Positions 1 to 8,046 of a DNA stretch of 64,000 bases are shown here, piece by piece. The first letter of the stretch is position 1, and each line of letters starts with the position of its first letter. The DNA comes from Clostridiales bacterium 38-18. Lineage in GTDB: Bacteria > Bacillota > Clostridia > Peptostreptococcales > Acidaminobacteraceae. A program made the position numbers and the translations under genes. The DNA lies in contig MKTL01000001.1 in the NCBI GenBank assembly GCA_001897605.1, forward strand, positions 124,001-188,000, written 5' to 3'. The notes under the pieces are model-generated. The model had not been told where the DNA came from. It made no database searches and worked only from the letters and a program-made list of their open reading frames with translations.

Positions 1-821
1 TCAAGTACAATAAGAGAAGTAATGAAGGCTTTTTAAGACATCTTGTCGTAAGAAAATCCAAAGGCACCGGCGAGATTATGGTGGCATTATCTGCTACAAC
101 GGGTCCGCAGGATGCTGAAGGAAATTCGTTTGATGGATCAGCATTTTTAAAAAGGATACAAGAATTACCTCTTAAAGGTACCCTAAAAAGTGTTCTATAT
201 GTTAAAAATGATGGTCTTGGCGATGTCGTTGCCGGAGATATCTGTATATTATTCGGAGATGATTTTATTACTGAAAAACTGTATGATTTAACCTTTAAGA
301 TTACACTTTATTCATTCTTCCAAACCAATACGCATGGCGCTGAAATCCTATATCAAACTGCAATGAATTTGATTGATGATCTATCAGATAAGGTTTGCTT
401 CGATCTTTTTAGTGGCACTGGGACAATAGGGCAAATAATGGCGCAAAAGGCCAGCCAAGTAATCGGTATTGAATGGGTCCAAGATGCGGTCGATGCAGCC
501 AAAGAAAACGCAGCGTTAAATAGGCTTACAAATTGTAAATTTATCTGTGGGGACGTCTTTGAAAAGCTTCAAAGCGTGACGGAACAGCCGGACGTAATCG
601 TGGTCGATCCGCCAAGAAACGGTATGGGAGAAAAAACAACCACAGCAATTGCAGGCTATAATATACCGAGTATCGTTTATGTATCCTGTAACCCATCGAC
701 TCTATTGGAGGATCTGATCGTTTTTAGGAAGCTTGGATACGAAACAGATGAAATTACCTTGGTTGATATGTTTCCTTGGACAGGTGGCGTGGAGTGTGTG
801 ACACAGCTCAGAAAAATATAA
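1..821 (+). CDS. rlmD: 23S rRNA (uracil-5-)-methyltransferase RlmD/RumA-type, 5' truncated by window edge
   Basis: This is the C-terminal 272 residues of an RNA m5U methyltransferase of the RlmD/TrmA family, which uses SAM to methylate a uridine of 23S rRNA. The frame is open to the left edge, starting at base 3, so the ATG at 78 is internal; the residues before it (HLVVRKSKGTGEIMV) match the family. Visible motifs are the SAM-binding loop DLFSGTGTIGQ, the acidic strand end VIGIEWV, the DPPRNGMG motif, and the SCNPSTL loop carrying the catalytic cysteine. The protein ends in MFPWTGGVECV, where the family usually has VDMFPxTxHVE. The substrate position is inferred from the family. A terminator follows directly. 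Confidence 0.9.
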   Translation, partial: KYNKRSNEGFLRHLVVRKSKGTGEIMVALSATTGPQDAEGNSFDGSAFLKRIQELPLKGTLKSVLYVKNDGLGDVVAGDICILFGDDFITEKLYDLTFKITLYSFFQTNTHGAEILYQTAMNLIDDLSDKVCFDLFSGTGTIGQIMAQKASQVIGIEWVQDAVDAAKENAALNRLTNCKFICGDVFEKLQSVTEQPDVIVVDPPRNGMGEKTTTAIAGYNIPSIVYVSCNPSTLLEDLIVFRKLGYETDEITLVDMFPWTGGVECVTQLRKI

Positions 822-834
822 TGGCCATATTTTT

Positions 835-865
835 ACTCAGTTTAATTATTAAACTGAGTTTTTTA
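835..865 (+). terminator. Rho-independent terminator after rlmD
   Basis: A perfect 12-bp inverted repeat (ACTCAGTTTAAT, 835-846, with 848-859) runs into a T-tract, 14 bases past the stop codon. Confidence 0.85.
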
Positions 866-954
866 TTGCTCATTTTTATAGATAGTTTTTATAAATAATA
901 GGGTAGACGGTTATGAGGATGAGAGAGGTGACTGGTATAAATTTACTTATCAAA

Positions 955-983
955 TTGTTATTTTAGTATAGATGAATTATAAT
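955..983 (+). promoter_or_regulatory. SigA-type promoter of the GGDEF-EAL operon
   Basis: TTGTTA (955-960), a 17-bp spacer and TATAAT (978-983) lie 68 bp upstream of the chosen start at 1051. Confidence 0.6.
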
Positions 984-1050
984 AATACTATGGTACTTTT
1001 ATCCTATATCGGGTATATGTAGTATATCGTTCAGAATGGAAGGAAATAAT

Positions 1051-3069
1051 ATGGATAATAATCGGTTTTATGAATCTCAATTATCAAAACCAGAGACACT
1101 AGTGACTATAAAAAACAACCCTTGGAAGACGATACTAATCTACATGGTTTTAGGATTTGCTTGGATAAAATTTTCAGATACGATTGTGGCTCAGCTGACT
1201 AGTGATTATAAGATGTATATGCTAGTACAATCGATTAAAGGGTCGTTTTATGTTTTGCTGACGGGTGGATTATTATACTTCTTAATAAGAATGGACAATA
1301 GAAAGATCTTCCAATTATCTAGGTCATTAAGCGAGTCAAATCAAGAGCTTGTCAGCTTTTCTGAAGAAATGATTGCAGTTGAAGAGGAGCTTAAAAACAA
1401 CTATGAATCTCTTCAAAATGCAATGAAGAAGGTGGAGAACCACAAGCTATTCATTGAGGGGTTCTATACAAACACCAATACAAGTGTTGTCGCGTGGAAA
1501 CTTTCAGGTGAAATAGTGGAAGTGAATCCCTTTTATACTGAAGTGACACAAACGAATTCAGAGAAGATATTAGGACAAGACGTAACTGAAATTGTTTTTG
1601 ATAATTGTGATATTAACATAACTGAATTCATTGAAAATCTGAGACTCAACCCACTAGATAATAAATTTGAGTCAAGACTATGTACTGAAGAAGGTAGTTG
1701 TCTTACCTTTCTATGGTCTAATGCCATTATGCATCACCCAGAGCTTAATGAAGAGGTAATCGTTTCTTTTGGATTAGATGTTTCAAAGGAGAAGGAAAAG
1801 GAAAAACAGATTTACGATTTGGCTTTTAAAGATAAATTAACTGGACTTCATAACAAAACGGTTTTTGAAATAGATGTAAATCAGCTGATTGAATCAAAAC
1901 AGAACTTCACCCTTTTATATTTAGATTTTGATAACTTTAAAAACATCAATGAAGTACTGGGACATGCGCAAGGAGATACCTTCTTAAAAAATTATGCTCA
2001 TTTAATAAAGGAAGCGATGCCAAATCTGATCTGCTACAGATGGTCAGGAGATGAGTTTGCCCTCGTCGCTAAAACAGAAGATACGACGACGATCAAAGAA
2101 ATCATAGCAGAAATAATGAAATTGACAAAAAAGAAATGGATCATGAAGGATTTTGAATATTTTCCATCAATCAGCATTGGCGTAACTCAATTTCCAAAGG
2201 ATGGCTTTAGCCATATTGAGTTACTCAAAAATGCTGAAATGGCGCTATACAAGGCTAAGGAATCAGGAAAACAGCAATGCTGCTATTATGAAAAATCATT
2301 TCAGGCTGAGGTAGAACGCCTCATCGCTATTGAAAGTACGATTAATAGAACTTTAATTGCGAACACCTTTGAGCTTTTTTATCAGCCAATATATAAACTT
2401 AGTGAGCAACTAATTGTTGGCTTTGAGGCTTTACTACGATGGCAAGTTCAAACCCAGGCAATTTCTACTGGTGATTTGATCGATGTCGCTGAGAAAACAG
2501 GCCAGATTATCGAGATTGATCAATGGGTTATAGATAATGCGTTTAAGTTCAGTGAAACCAATCTAAAGCAGTTAAACAAAGTGATTTCTATAAATTTATC
2601 TGCTAAGTCTTTGACTTCATCACAGCTAATTCCTCATGTCAGTGCCCTTTTAGATAAATACGATATTAATCCTGATTTGATTGAATTTGAAATTACTGAG
2701 CATTCGTTAATAGAGAACTTCGATGTCTCACTAAAATCGATCAATGAATTGAAGCGACTGGGATTTAAAATTGCATTGGATGACTTTGGAACGCGATTTT
2801 CATCGCTGAATTATTTGAGAAAAATACCTTTTGACACACTAAAGATAGATAAATCCTATATTGACCAGCTGTCTAGAGGTGGAAAGGATCAGCTTATAGT
2901 TGAGCAAATTATTCAGCTCTCGAAAAAGCTAGGACTAAAAACCAATGCAGAGGGCATCGAAGAGCTGGCACAAGCCAATCGTCTTGTCTATCTGGGATGC
3001 GATTATGGTCAGGGCTACTATCTTTCTAGACCGGTTCCAGAGGATAAAGCGATTGAGTTAATAAGATAA
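1051..3069 (+). CDS. membrane-bound PAS-GGDEF-EAL protein (cyclic-di-GMP turnover)
   Basis: Predicted cyclic-di-GMP enzyme of 672 residues. Two membrane helices lie near residues 25-45 and 65-85, then a coiled coil, a PAS domain (about 130-245), GGDEF (about 265-425) and EAL (about 435-670). The cyclase signature is SGDEF rather than GGDEF. The EAL half keeps its expected catalytic residues: EALLRW, INLS, EITEH, DDFG, LKIDKS, EGIE and the QGYYLSRP end. It therefore more likely degrades cyclic-di-GMP, with GGDEF as a sensory or weak synthetic part; this is inference. The start at 1051 has GGAAGGA six bases upstream; an in-frame ATG at 1036 overlaps that site. It heads a tight operon with a second GGDEF gene and an alarmone synthetase. 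Confidence 0.9.
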   Translation: MDNNRFYESQLSKPETLVTIKNNPWKTILIYMVLGFAWIKFSDTIVAQLTSDYKMYMLVQSIKGSFYVLLTGGLLYFLIRMDNRKIFQLSRSLSESNQELVSFSEEMIAVEEELKNNYESLQNAMKKVENHKLFIEGFYTNTNTSVVAWKLSGEIVEVNPFYTEVTQTNSEKILGQDVTEIVFDNCDINITEFIENLRLNPLDNKFESRLCTEEGSCLTFLWSNAIMHHPELNEEVIVSFGLDVSKEKEKEKQIYDLAFKDKLTGLHNKTVFEIDVNQLIESKQNFTLLYLDFDNFKNINEVLGHAQGDTFLKNYAHLIKEAMPNLICYRWSGDEFALVAKTEDTTTIKEIIAEIMKLTKKKWIMKDFEYFPSISIGVTQFPKDGFSHIELLKNAEMALYKAKESGKQQCCYYEKSFQAEVERLIAIESTINRTLIANTFELFYQPIYKLSEQLIVGFEALLRWQVQTQAISTGDLIDVAEKTGQIIEIDQWVIDNAFKFSETNLKQLNKVISINLSAKSLTSSQLIPHVSALLDKYDINPDLIEFEITEHSLIENFDVSLKSINELKRLGFKIALDDFGTRFSSLNYLRKIPFDTLKIDKSYIDQLSRGGKDQLIVEQIIQLSKKLGLKTNAEGIEELAQANRLVYLGCDYGQGYYLSRPVPEDKAIELIR

Positions 3070-3090
3070 ATGATTAGAATGAGGTTGCTT

Positions 3091-4131
3091 ATGGTAGAAA
3101 ATAGTAATCCAATGGCGTTGTTGAGGCAAAAAGTGTTGCGAATGATATTAGTTGTTGGTATGAGTTCATTTTTAATTGTGGCTTTGATAAATGTCTTTAA
3201 CCAAAGACCCATTCTCAATGTCGTTTTACCGCTATTTGGTAGCTTGATTGCGTTATTTTGTTTTGTGATGGTGATAAACCATAAGTATATGGAACCAATC
3301 AAATATGGATTTTCGATCTTCATATGCGTTCTATATTTGCCAATGGCTTGGTTGTCTTCACCAGGCTCTTATAGTGCAATGGCATTTTACGCAGTCTTAA
3401 TATTCTTCGTTGGTATTGTACTTGCAGGTCGAAGTATCGATTATATTTTTCCGATTATTTCCTATGCTGAAATTATTTATTTTTTGAATTATGAACCCAA
3501 GCATCCTGAGCAATATAGTGTTTATTCGGATTTAACCGTAAGGGGTGTTGATTTATCCATTAATTTCACCTTGGTCAGCATTATAATTTTTGCGTTAATG
3601 CTACTTATAAATAACTTTTTTAAGTCTGAGCACAAAAGAATCTATGAGCTATCTATAACCGATCAGTTAACAGGTATATATAATAGGCGTCATATGTTCC
3701 ATGAGCTCGAGCGTTTCTACGCACTTAACAAGGGTTCAAAGGATTTTATCGTTTTAATGATGGATCTCAACAACTTTAAAAAGGTAAATGATAATTTTGG
3801 TCATAGTGCTGGTGATGAGGTTTTGAAAAGCTTTGGAAGCATACTGAATAAAACTTGTCGAAAAAATGACCTTCCTGTACGATATGGTGGGGATGAATTT
3901 ATGCTAATTCTTCCGAACACAGACTATGAGGGCATTGAGAGTATTAAAGCTAGAATTGATGATTTGTTTCAAGAAACGGTTAATAAATACGAAACGATTC
4001 AATTATCTGTAGGTTATGGGATTGCAAAGAGTGAGGGCAGAACTTTAGAAGAGGTAATTCAACAAGCGGATGACCATTTATATCGAAATAAAGCTGAGTT
4101 GAAGCATCATGAGATTAGTAAGAATCAGTAG
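3091..4131 (+). CDS. membrane diguanylate cyclase (GGDEF)
   Basis: Predicted diguanylate cyclase of 346 residues making cyclic-di-GMP from GTP. About six hydrophobic segments fill the first 180 residues, followed by the GGDEF domain, which opens with DQLTGIYNRR and carries an intact YGGDEF active site. RKND lies exactly five residues before GGDEF, matching the RxxD product-inhibition site. GAGGT six bases before ATG 3091 decides this start; another in-frame ATG at 3070 abuts the previous stop but has no ribosome-binding site. Because the preceding gene looks like a phosphodiesterase, the pair may form a synthesis/degradation couple. The membrane part resembles no sensor domain I can name. Confidence 0.9.
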   Translation: MVENSNPMALLRQKVLRMILVVGMSSFLIVALINVFNQRPILNVVLPLFGSLIALFCFVMVINHKYMEPIKYGFSIFICVLYLPMAWLSSPGSYSAMAFYAVLIFFVGIVLAGRSIDYIFPIISYAEIIYFLNYEPKHPEQYSVYSDLTVRGVDLSINFTLVSIIIFALMLLINNFFKSEHKRIYELSITDQLTGIYNRRHMFHELERFYALNKGSKDFIVLMMDLNNFKKVNDNFGHSAGDEVLKSFGSILNKTCRKNDLPVRYGGDEFMLILPNTDYEGIESIKARIDDLFQETVNKYETIQLSVGYGIAKSEGRTLEEVIQQADDHLYRNKAELKHHEISKNQ

Positions 4132-4141
4132 GAGGCATTAA

Positions 4142-4876
4142 ATGTATGAAGCTCTGTTAACAGACGAAATGAAACCCTGGCGAGACTTATTACTCGTTCA
4201 TCAATTTGCAGTCGATGAGATAAGAACAAAGCTAACCATTCTAGATGAAGAGTTTCGAACCATACATGACTATAATCCAATTGAGCATATTCGTTATCGT
4301 GTTAAGAAGCCTAAGAGTATTAAAGAAAAGCTAGTAAGGATTGGATTGGAGCCAACTATTGAAAATGCAAAATCTAACATCTTTGATATTGCAGGCATAC
4401 GAATCATCTGCGCGTTTACAGCAGATATCTATAACGTTTTAGAGCTATTATCAAGACAATCTGATTTTAAGATTGTAGATATAAAGGATTATATTAAATA
4501 TCCCAAGGAGAATGGCTATAAGAGTCTACATGTTCATGTTGAGTATCCTGTTTATTTATCCTCTGGGGTCGTTCCAACAAGGGTTGAAATACAGTTTCGA
4601 ACGATAGCAATGGATTTTTGGGCTAGTATTGAGCATAAGATCTATTATAAATATCGTGAAAAAGCGCCAAGGGTCATTCAAGCTGAGCTAAAAGAATGTG
4701 CGGAGCTAATAACGAGTCTGGATGATCGCATGTACATGCTTAAGCAAGTGATCAATGAATTCGAAGAACAAAATCCAAAGCTACATTCAGATAGCAGCTT
4801 TTATCGTGAAGAGACCAATTACTTTAAGGAAGCTATACCGAGCTCTCAAGGTCTGTCCTTAAAAGTTGAGGATTAA
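4142..4876 (+). CDS. relP: small alarmone synthetase, RelP/YwaC-like (p)ppGpp synthase
   Basis: Single-domain RelA/SpoT-type GTP pyrophosphokinase of 244 residues, without a hydrolase or regulatory domain. Family motifs visible are HDYNPIEHIRYRVKKPKSI, FDIAGIRIICAF, ENGYKSLH, and RTIAMDFWASIEHKIYYK at the synthetase core. The wording of these motifs is closer to Bacillus YwaC (RelP) than to YjbM (RelQ); that assignment is from memory of the families. AGGAGG precedes the start and the gene lies 10 bp after the diguanylate cyclase. The next gene, rsgA, encodes a GTPase of the class known to bind and be inhibited by (p)ppGpp, so the neighbourhood has functional sense. Confidence 0.9.
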   Translation: MYEALLTDEMKPWRDLLLVHQFAVDEIRTKLTILDEEFRTIHDYNPIEHIRYRVKKPKSIKEKLVRIGLEPTIENAKSNIFDIAGIRIICAFTADIYNVLELLSRQSDFKIVDIKDYIKYPKENGYKSLHVHVEYPVYLSSGVVPTRVEIQFRTIAMDFWASIEHKIYYKYREKAPRVIQAELKECAELITSLDDRMYMLKQVINEFEEQNPKLHSDSSFYREETNYFKEAIPSSQGLSLKVED

Positions 4877-4921
4877 AGCATATAATTATATGTGAGTTTA
4901 ATAAAGGATTGAAATGAGGGG

Positions 4922-4950
4922 TTGACTTTTTTTTTCATCATCCCTATAAT
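4922..4950 (+). promoter_or_regulatory. strong SigA-type promoter before rsgA leader
   Basis: TTGACT (4922-4927), a 17-bp spacer and TATAAT (4945-4950). It sits 263 bp before rsgA and directs transcription through a leader holding a small reading frame and hairpins. Confidence 0.8.
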
Positions 4951-4986
4951 CAAGATAAGTCGATAACCTGAAAGGAGAAATGTCAA

Positions 4987-5022
4987 ATGTTAGATATTAG
5001 AATAGAGGTAAAGGAAAACTAA
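4987..5022 (+). CDS. putative 11-residue leader peptide (MLDIRIEVKEN)
   Basis: A 12-codon reading frame begins 37 bp after the -10 box and has AGGAG at 4973-4977, nine bases before its ATG. It stops just before the first of several hairpins in the rsgA leader. Placement directly after a promoter and before terminator-like hairpins is the layout of ribosome-mediated attenuators. I do not recognise the peptide sequence, and expression is not shown. Confidence 0.45.
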   Translation: MLDIRIEVKEN

Positions 5023-5085
5023 CTGGATATTGGCCAGTGCTTTTGCGCTGCGCATTTCTTTCGAGCAATCTGATCGCGTTTATAT

Positions 5086-5110
5086 AACACGTCTTATGGC
5101 GTGTTTTTTT
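5086..5110 (+). terminator. terminator-like hairpin in rsgA leader
   Basis: AACACG (5086-5091) pairs with CGTGTT (5100-5105), followed by seven T residues. It lies between the leader peptide and rsgA and could act as an attenuator. Confidence 0.6.
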
Positions 5111-5121
5111 ATATCTAAAAT

Positions 5122-5147
5122 CCGCGGATGGTCGTCCGCGGTATTTT
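5122..5147 (+). terminator. second GC-rich hairpin in rsgA leader
   Basis: CCGCGGA (5122-5128) pairs perfectly with TCCGCGG (5135-5141), then TATTTTTAT. It is either a second terminator or part of an alternative fold. The rest of the 336-bp gap, up to the AAGGAG before 5213, shows nothing else I can name. Confidence 0.5.
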
Positions 5148-5212
5148 TATGCCCGAAAGAAGGAAAAAATTGGCAATTCAATAATAGGGTAACTAAAAAA
5201 AGGAGAATCTAA

Positions 5213-6430
5213 ATGCATTTAGAAGCAAAAATGGAAAATGATAATGATAATAATAAAAGTAAAAGTAAAAGTAAAAGTAAAAGTAAAAGTAATAAAGTCA
5301 ATTCAGCTATATTAACGAGCAAAAACGAAGAAAAGGGAAGTGATTGGATGATTTTAACGCAATATGGATTCAGTGATTTTTTTAAGGACCAATACGTGAC
5401 TAGGTTAAGAGAAATTGAGAATCAAAAAAAGGATTTGTATGAAATTTATCAACCTGCGAGAGTGATAGCAGATTTCGGTCAAAAGATAAAGGTTATGACT
5501 GAAGACGGGGAAAGAACAGTTGCTAGACCGCAACGTTCTCATATTTTTGATCAACAAATTGCAACCGGTGACTGGATTGTTGCTGGATTTATGAATGATT
5601 TTGATGAAGGCACTGTTAAAGCTGTCCTAAGTAGAATGACAAAATTTTCAAGAGCTGCTGCTGGGAAAGAAGTAAAAGAGCAAATAGTTGCAACGAATGT
5701 CGACACAGTGTTTATAATTCAGTCATTAAATCACGATTTTAACATGAGGCGTCTAGAACGTTATCTGGTGGCGGCTTGGGATAGTGGTGCTAATCCGGTC
5801 ATTGTTTTAACCAAGTTAGATCTATGCGATGATGTTATGGAAAAGCTGATGGTGGTATATGAGATCGCCCCAGGTGTCGATGTCATTCCAGTGAGCAGTT
5901 TTACAGGGGAGGGAATTAAAGAACTAGATAGATATATCGGAATTGGAAAAACCATAGCAGTAATGGGTTCATCTGGCGTTGGCAAGTCAACTTTAATCAA
6001 TACACTGATTGGTAGACCGGTTTTAAAGACTCAGAATATTCGAGAGGATGACAGTAAAGGCAGACATACCACTACACATAGAGAGCTTGTGGTGATGGAA
6101 AATGGCGGCATTTTAATGGACACGCCTGGAATGAGAACCCTATCCTTATGGGAATCCGACGAAGGTATGGAGAAAATGTTCGGCGAAATAGAAAGACTGG
6201 TAAAATCATGTCGATTTAATGATTGTACGCATCACAATGAACCTGGCTGTGCCGTACAAGCTGCAATTTTTAAAGGTGAGCTAGATCAGCGAAGATGGGA
6301 AAGCTGGAAAAAGCTTCAGAAGGAGCTGAGATTTCTAGATAAAAAAAAGGATTTGAAAATCAAATCCTTAGATCGAAAAAATCAAAAGCAACCGCCGAGA
6401 CAGAAAAAGGTGAATATAGATGAATACTAA
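5213..6430 (+). CDS. rsgA: ribosome small subunit-dependent GTPase A with repeat-bearing N-terminal extension
   Basis: Circularly permuted GTPase of 405 residues that acts in late 30S subunit maturation. After an OB-fold come TKLD (G4), GSSGVGKST (G1, P-loop), KGRHTTTHR (G2) and DTPGMR (G3), then the zinc knuckle CRFNDCTHHNEPGC. Relatives usually start near MILTQYGFSDFF (ATG 5348). Here the strong site AAAGGAG lies before ATG 5213, adding about 45 residues, including six Lys-Ser dipeptides coded by a 6-bp tandem repeat. The ATG at 5348 has a weaker site (GGGAAG), so both starts are possible. It lies downstream of relP and its stop overlaps the convergent next gene. Confidence 0.92.
   Translation: MHLEAKMENDNDNNKSKSKSKSKSKSNKVNSAILTSKNEEKGSDWMILTQYGFSDFFKDQYVTRLREIENQKKDLYEIYQPARVIADFGQKIKVMTEDGERTVARPQRSHIFDQQIATGDWIVAGFMNDFDEGTVKAVLSRMTKFSRAAAGKEVKEQIVATNVDTVFIIQSLNHDFNMRRLERYLVAAWDSGANPVIVLTKLDLCDDVMEKLMVVYEIAPGVDVIPVSSFTGEGIKELDRYIGIGKTIAVMGSSGVGKSTLINTLIGRPVLKTQNIREDDSKGRHTTTHRELVVMENGGILMDTPGMRTLSLWESDEGMEKMFGEIERLVKSCRFNDCTHHNEPGCAVQAAIFKGELDQRRWESWKKLQKELRFLDKKKDLKIKSLDRKNQKQPPRQKKVNIDEY
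5255..5290 (+). repeat. 6-bp tandem repeat (AAAAGT) x6 inside rsgA
   Basis: Six exact head-to-tail copies code for (Lys-Ser)6 near the N-terminus of RsgA. It is preceded by an imperfect GATAAT/AATAAT run. Confidence 0.95.
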
Positions 6431-7920
6431 TTGAAGGCAGGTATTAGTAGCTGATGTAATTTTTCAATGGATGATCTATTATCAATTGAGTCATCAGTGG
6501 TGATTTCTTCAATAAAGGACTCAAATGCAGATAACATCAAGGGATGATTGATAGCAAAAACAATATGGGGGGGATCGGTTTTATAAATGATCACCCCTGT
6601 ATTCTTTTTAAATGCCAGAAATATATTATGGGGAATTTCTCTAGTACAAAATCTTAAGCTATAGTGCTTGTTTTCTTTTATTAACCGTTCAACTGTATTT
6701 ATTTGACGATTAATATACGACGACTCAAGATTAAGGGGATGCAACATAAAAGTATCTAGATTAATGCAGCTCTGCTCTGATAGAAAGCTGAGATTAATCC
6801 AGTCGCACCTCTTATTGTTTTTTAAATGCGAATAAAAAAGGCTATGTCGTTTTGTATAATAATCAATATAGTAATCTTGATTATTAGCTGCAATTGCACT
6901 GTCCTTCATCGCACGACGATAATCCTCGTAGGATAAAGTGGCAAAGGGCAATGTCTGTCCTAATGTAATCATATCACCTTCTTGCCCTTCGAACTCGAAT
7001 AGCAATTCGTGAAAGCTATGCAGATTTTTTTCACTATAGATTTTCATTAGCGGACGACAGACTTTAAGATAAGTATTAAATTCCTCTGTTAGGGTTTGAA
7101 TCATTTTTGTATCGTGGTAGAAAATTTGCTCCATGGATTCCGTTCCAGCTATTGCACTTGATGTGAGAGCTGCTATACCTGGCGCAATGAACAAAGTTTT
7201 TTTAAATAGGGTTTCTTGATAATTGGGATAATAATAAGGCTCAATTTGTCCCGATAAATAGAGCGGTAGCCATCTTTCAATTGCGACGATTTGCTCGTTG
7301 GCATCTCTATCAACGGTGTGTATGATTTTGATCTTATGTCCAATACGCATTAGCTCAGCTAGCATCAAAGCCCATTTTTGAGTGAAAACGAGATCTTCCA
7401 TAAGCCAATCCATGGGTTCATCACTATACAGCAAAAGTTCGGTGAGCTTGTTGGAAAGAATGACAGAGGTTAAGAAGCGTACGACCCCCTTACGCTTGCC
7501 CTCACGTCCATGATAGACTTCAACCTTTAATCGCTCGCCTATAGGGGCTTCATCAAGGAGGGCTTTATTAAACGGTAGCGTATTATCTTTGTAATTTTGT
7601 ATCTGATTTAGAAACTTTGTGGCTATACTCGAAACCTGGATATACTCGCTTCTTAACCATACAGCAATCGCTTCCTTTAAATTATCTCCTTCTTCGTTTG
7701 GAGTGACAGCTACTAATTCATAAAGATATTGTGGATCAGCTGTATGCTGAACGATGTATTCTGAAATTAGAGTAACATACAAATCATTTTTAAGGGGGTC
7801 ACGGTCACCAGAGCGCCATCGACTAATTAGGGATTGATCTACAGACATAAATTTAGCTAGCTTATTATTTGGAATATTTAATAGGTTCATTAAAAGATCA
7901 AATTTCTCATTAAACCTCAT
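6427..7920 (-). CDS. unrecognised 497-residue protein with N-terminal HTH (XRE-like)
   Basis: The first 60 residues look like a Cro/C1-type helix-turn-helix: KLAKFMSVDQSLISRWRSGDRDP. The remaining ~430 residues match no domain I recognise; they are soluble-looking, rich in aromatic and charged residues, and contain no clear catalytic motif. Proteins of this layout are usually called transcriptional regulators in Clostridia, but a ligand is unknown. GGAGGG seven bases before ATG 7920 decides the start; an upstream ATG at 7950 overlaps that site. Its 3' end overlaps rsgA by 4 bp in convergent orientation. Confidence 0.75.
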   Translation of the reverse strand: MRFNEKFDLLMNLLNIPNNKLAKFMSVDQSLISRWRSGDRDPLKNDLYVTLISEYIVQHTADPQYLYELVAVTPNEEGDNLKEAIAVWLRSEYIQVSSIATKFLNQIQNYKDNTLPFNKALLDEAPIGERLKVEVYHGREGKRKGVVRFLTSVILSNKLTELLLYSDEPMDWLMEDLVFTQKWALMLAELMRIGHKIKIIHTVDRDANEQIVAIERWLPLYLSGQIEPYYYPNYQETLFKKTLFIAPGIAALTSSAIAGTESMEQIFYHDTKMIQTLTEEFNTYLKVCRPLMKIYSEKNLHSFHELLFEFEGQEGDMITLGQTLPFATLSYEDYRRAMKDSAIAANNQDYYIDYYTKRHSLFYSHLKNNKRCDWINLSFLSEQSCINLDTFMLHPLNLESSYINRQINTVERLIKENKHYSLRFCTREIPHNIFLAFKKNTGVIIYKTDPPHIVFAINHPLMLSAFESFIEEITTDDSIDNRSSIEKLHQLLIPAFN

Positions 7921-7969
7921 ACGAATCCCTCCATGATTTGAGTATATCACAGCACTGTTTAAATATTAA

Positions 7970-8013
7970 GAAAAATTAACAAAAGGACATGCTCTTTATA
8001 AAAGCATGTCCTT
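7970..8013 (-). terminator. terminator of the chemoreceptor gene
   Basis: AAGGACATGCT (7983-7993) and its perfect complement (8003-8013) form an 11-bp stem; on the minus strand it is followed by TTTTGTTAATTTTT. Confidence 0.75.
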
Positions 8014-8046
8014 AATCTGTTAATTATGAACTTTAATTAAATCCGT

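Noticed and set aside
1036-1050. Upstream ATG as start of the GGDEF-EAL gene
   Set aside because: It overlaps the ribosome-binding site that serves ATG 1051.
4877-4900. Palindrome CATATAATTATATG after relP as a terminator
   Set aside because: Very AT-rich and without a following T-tract, so too weak to call.
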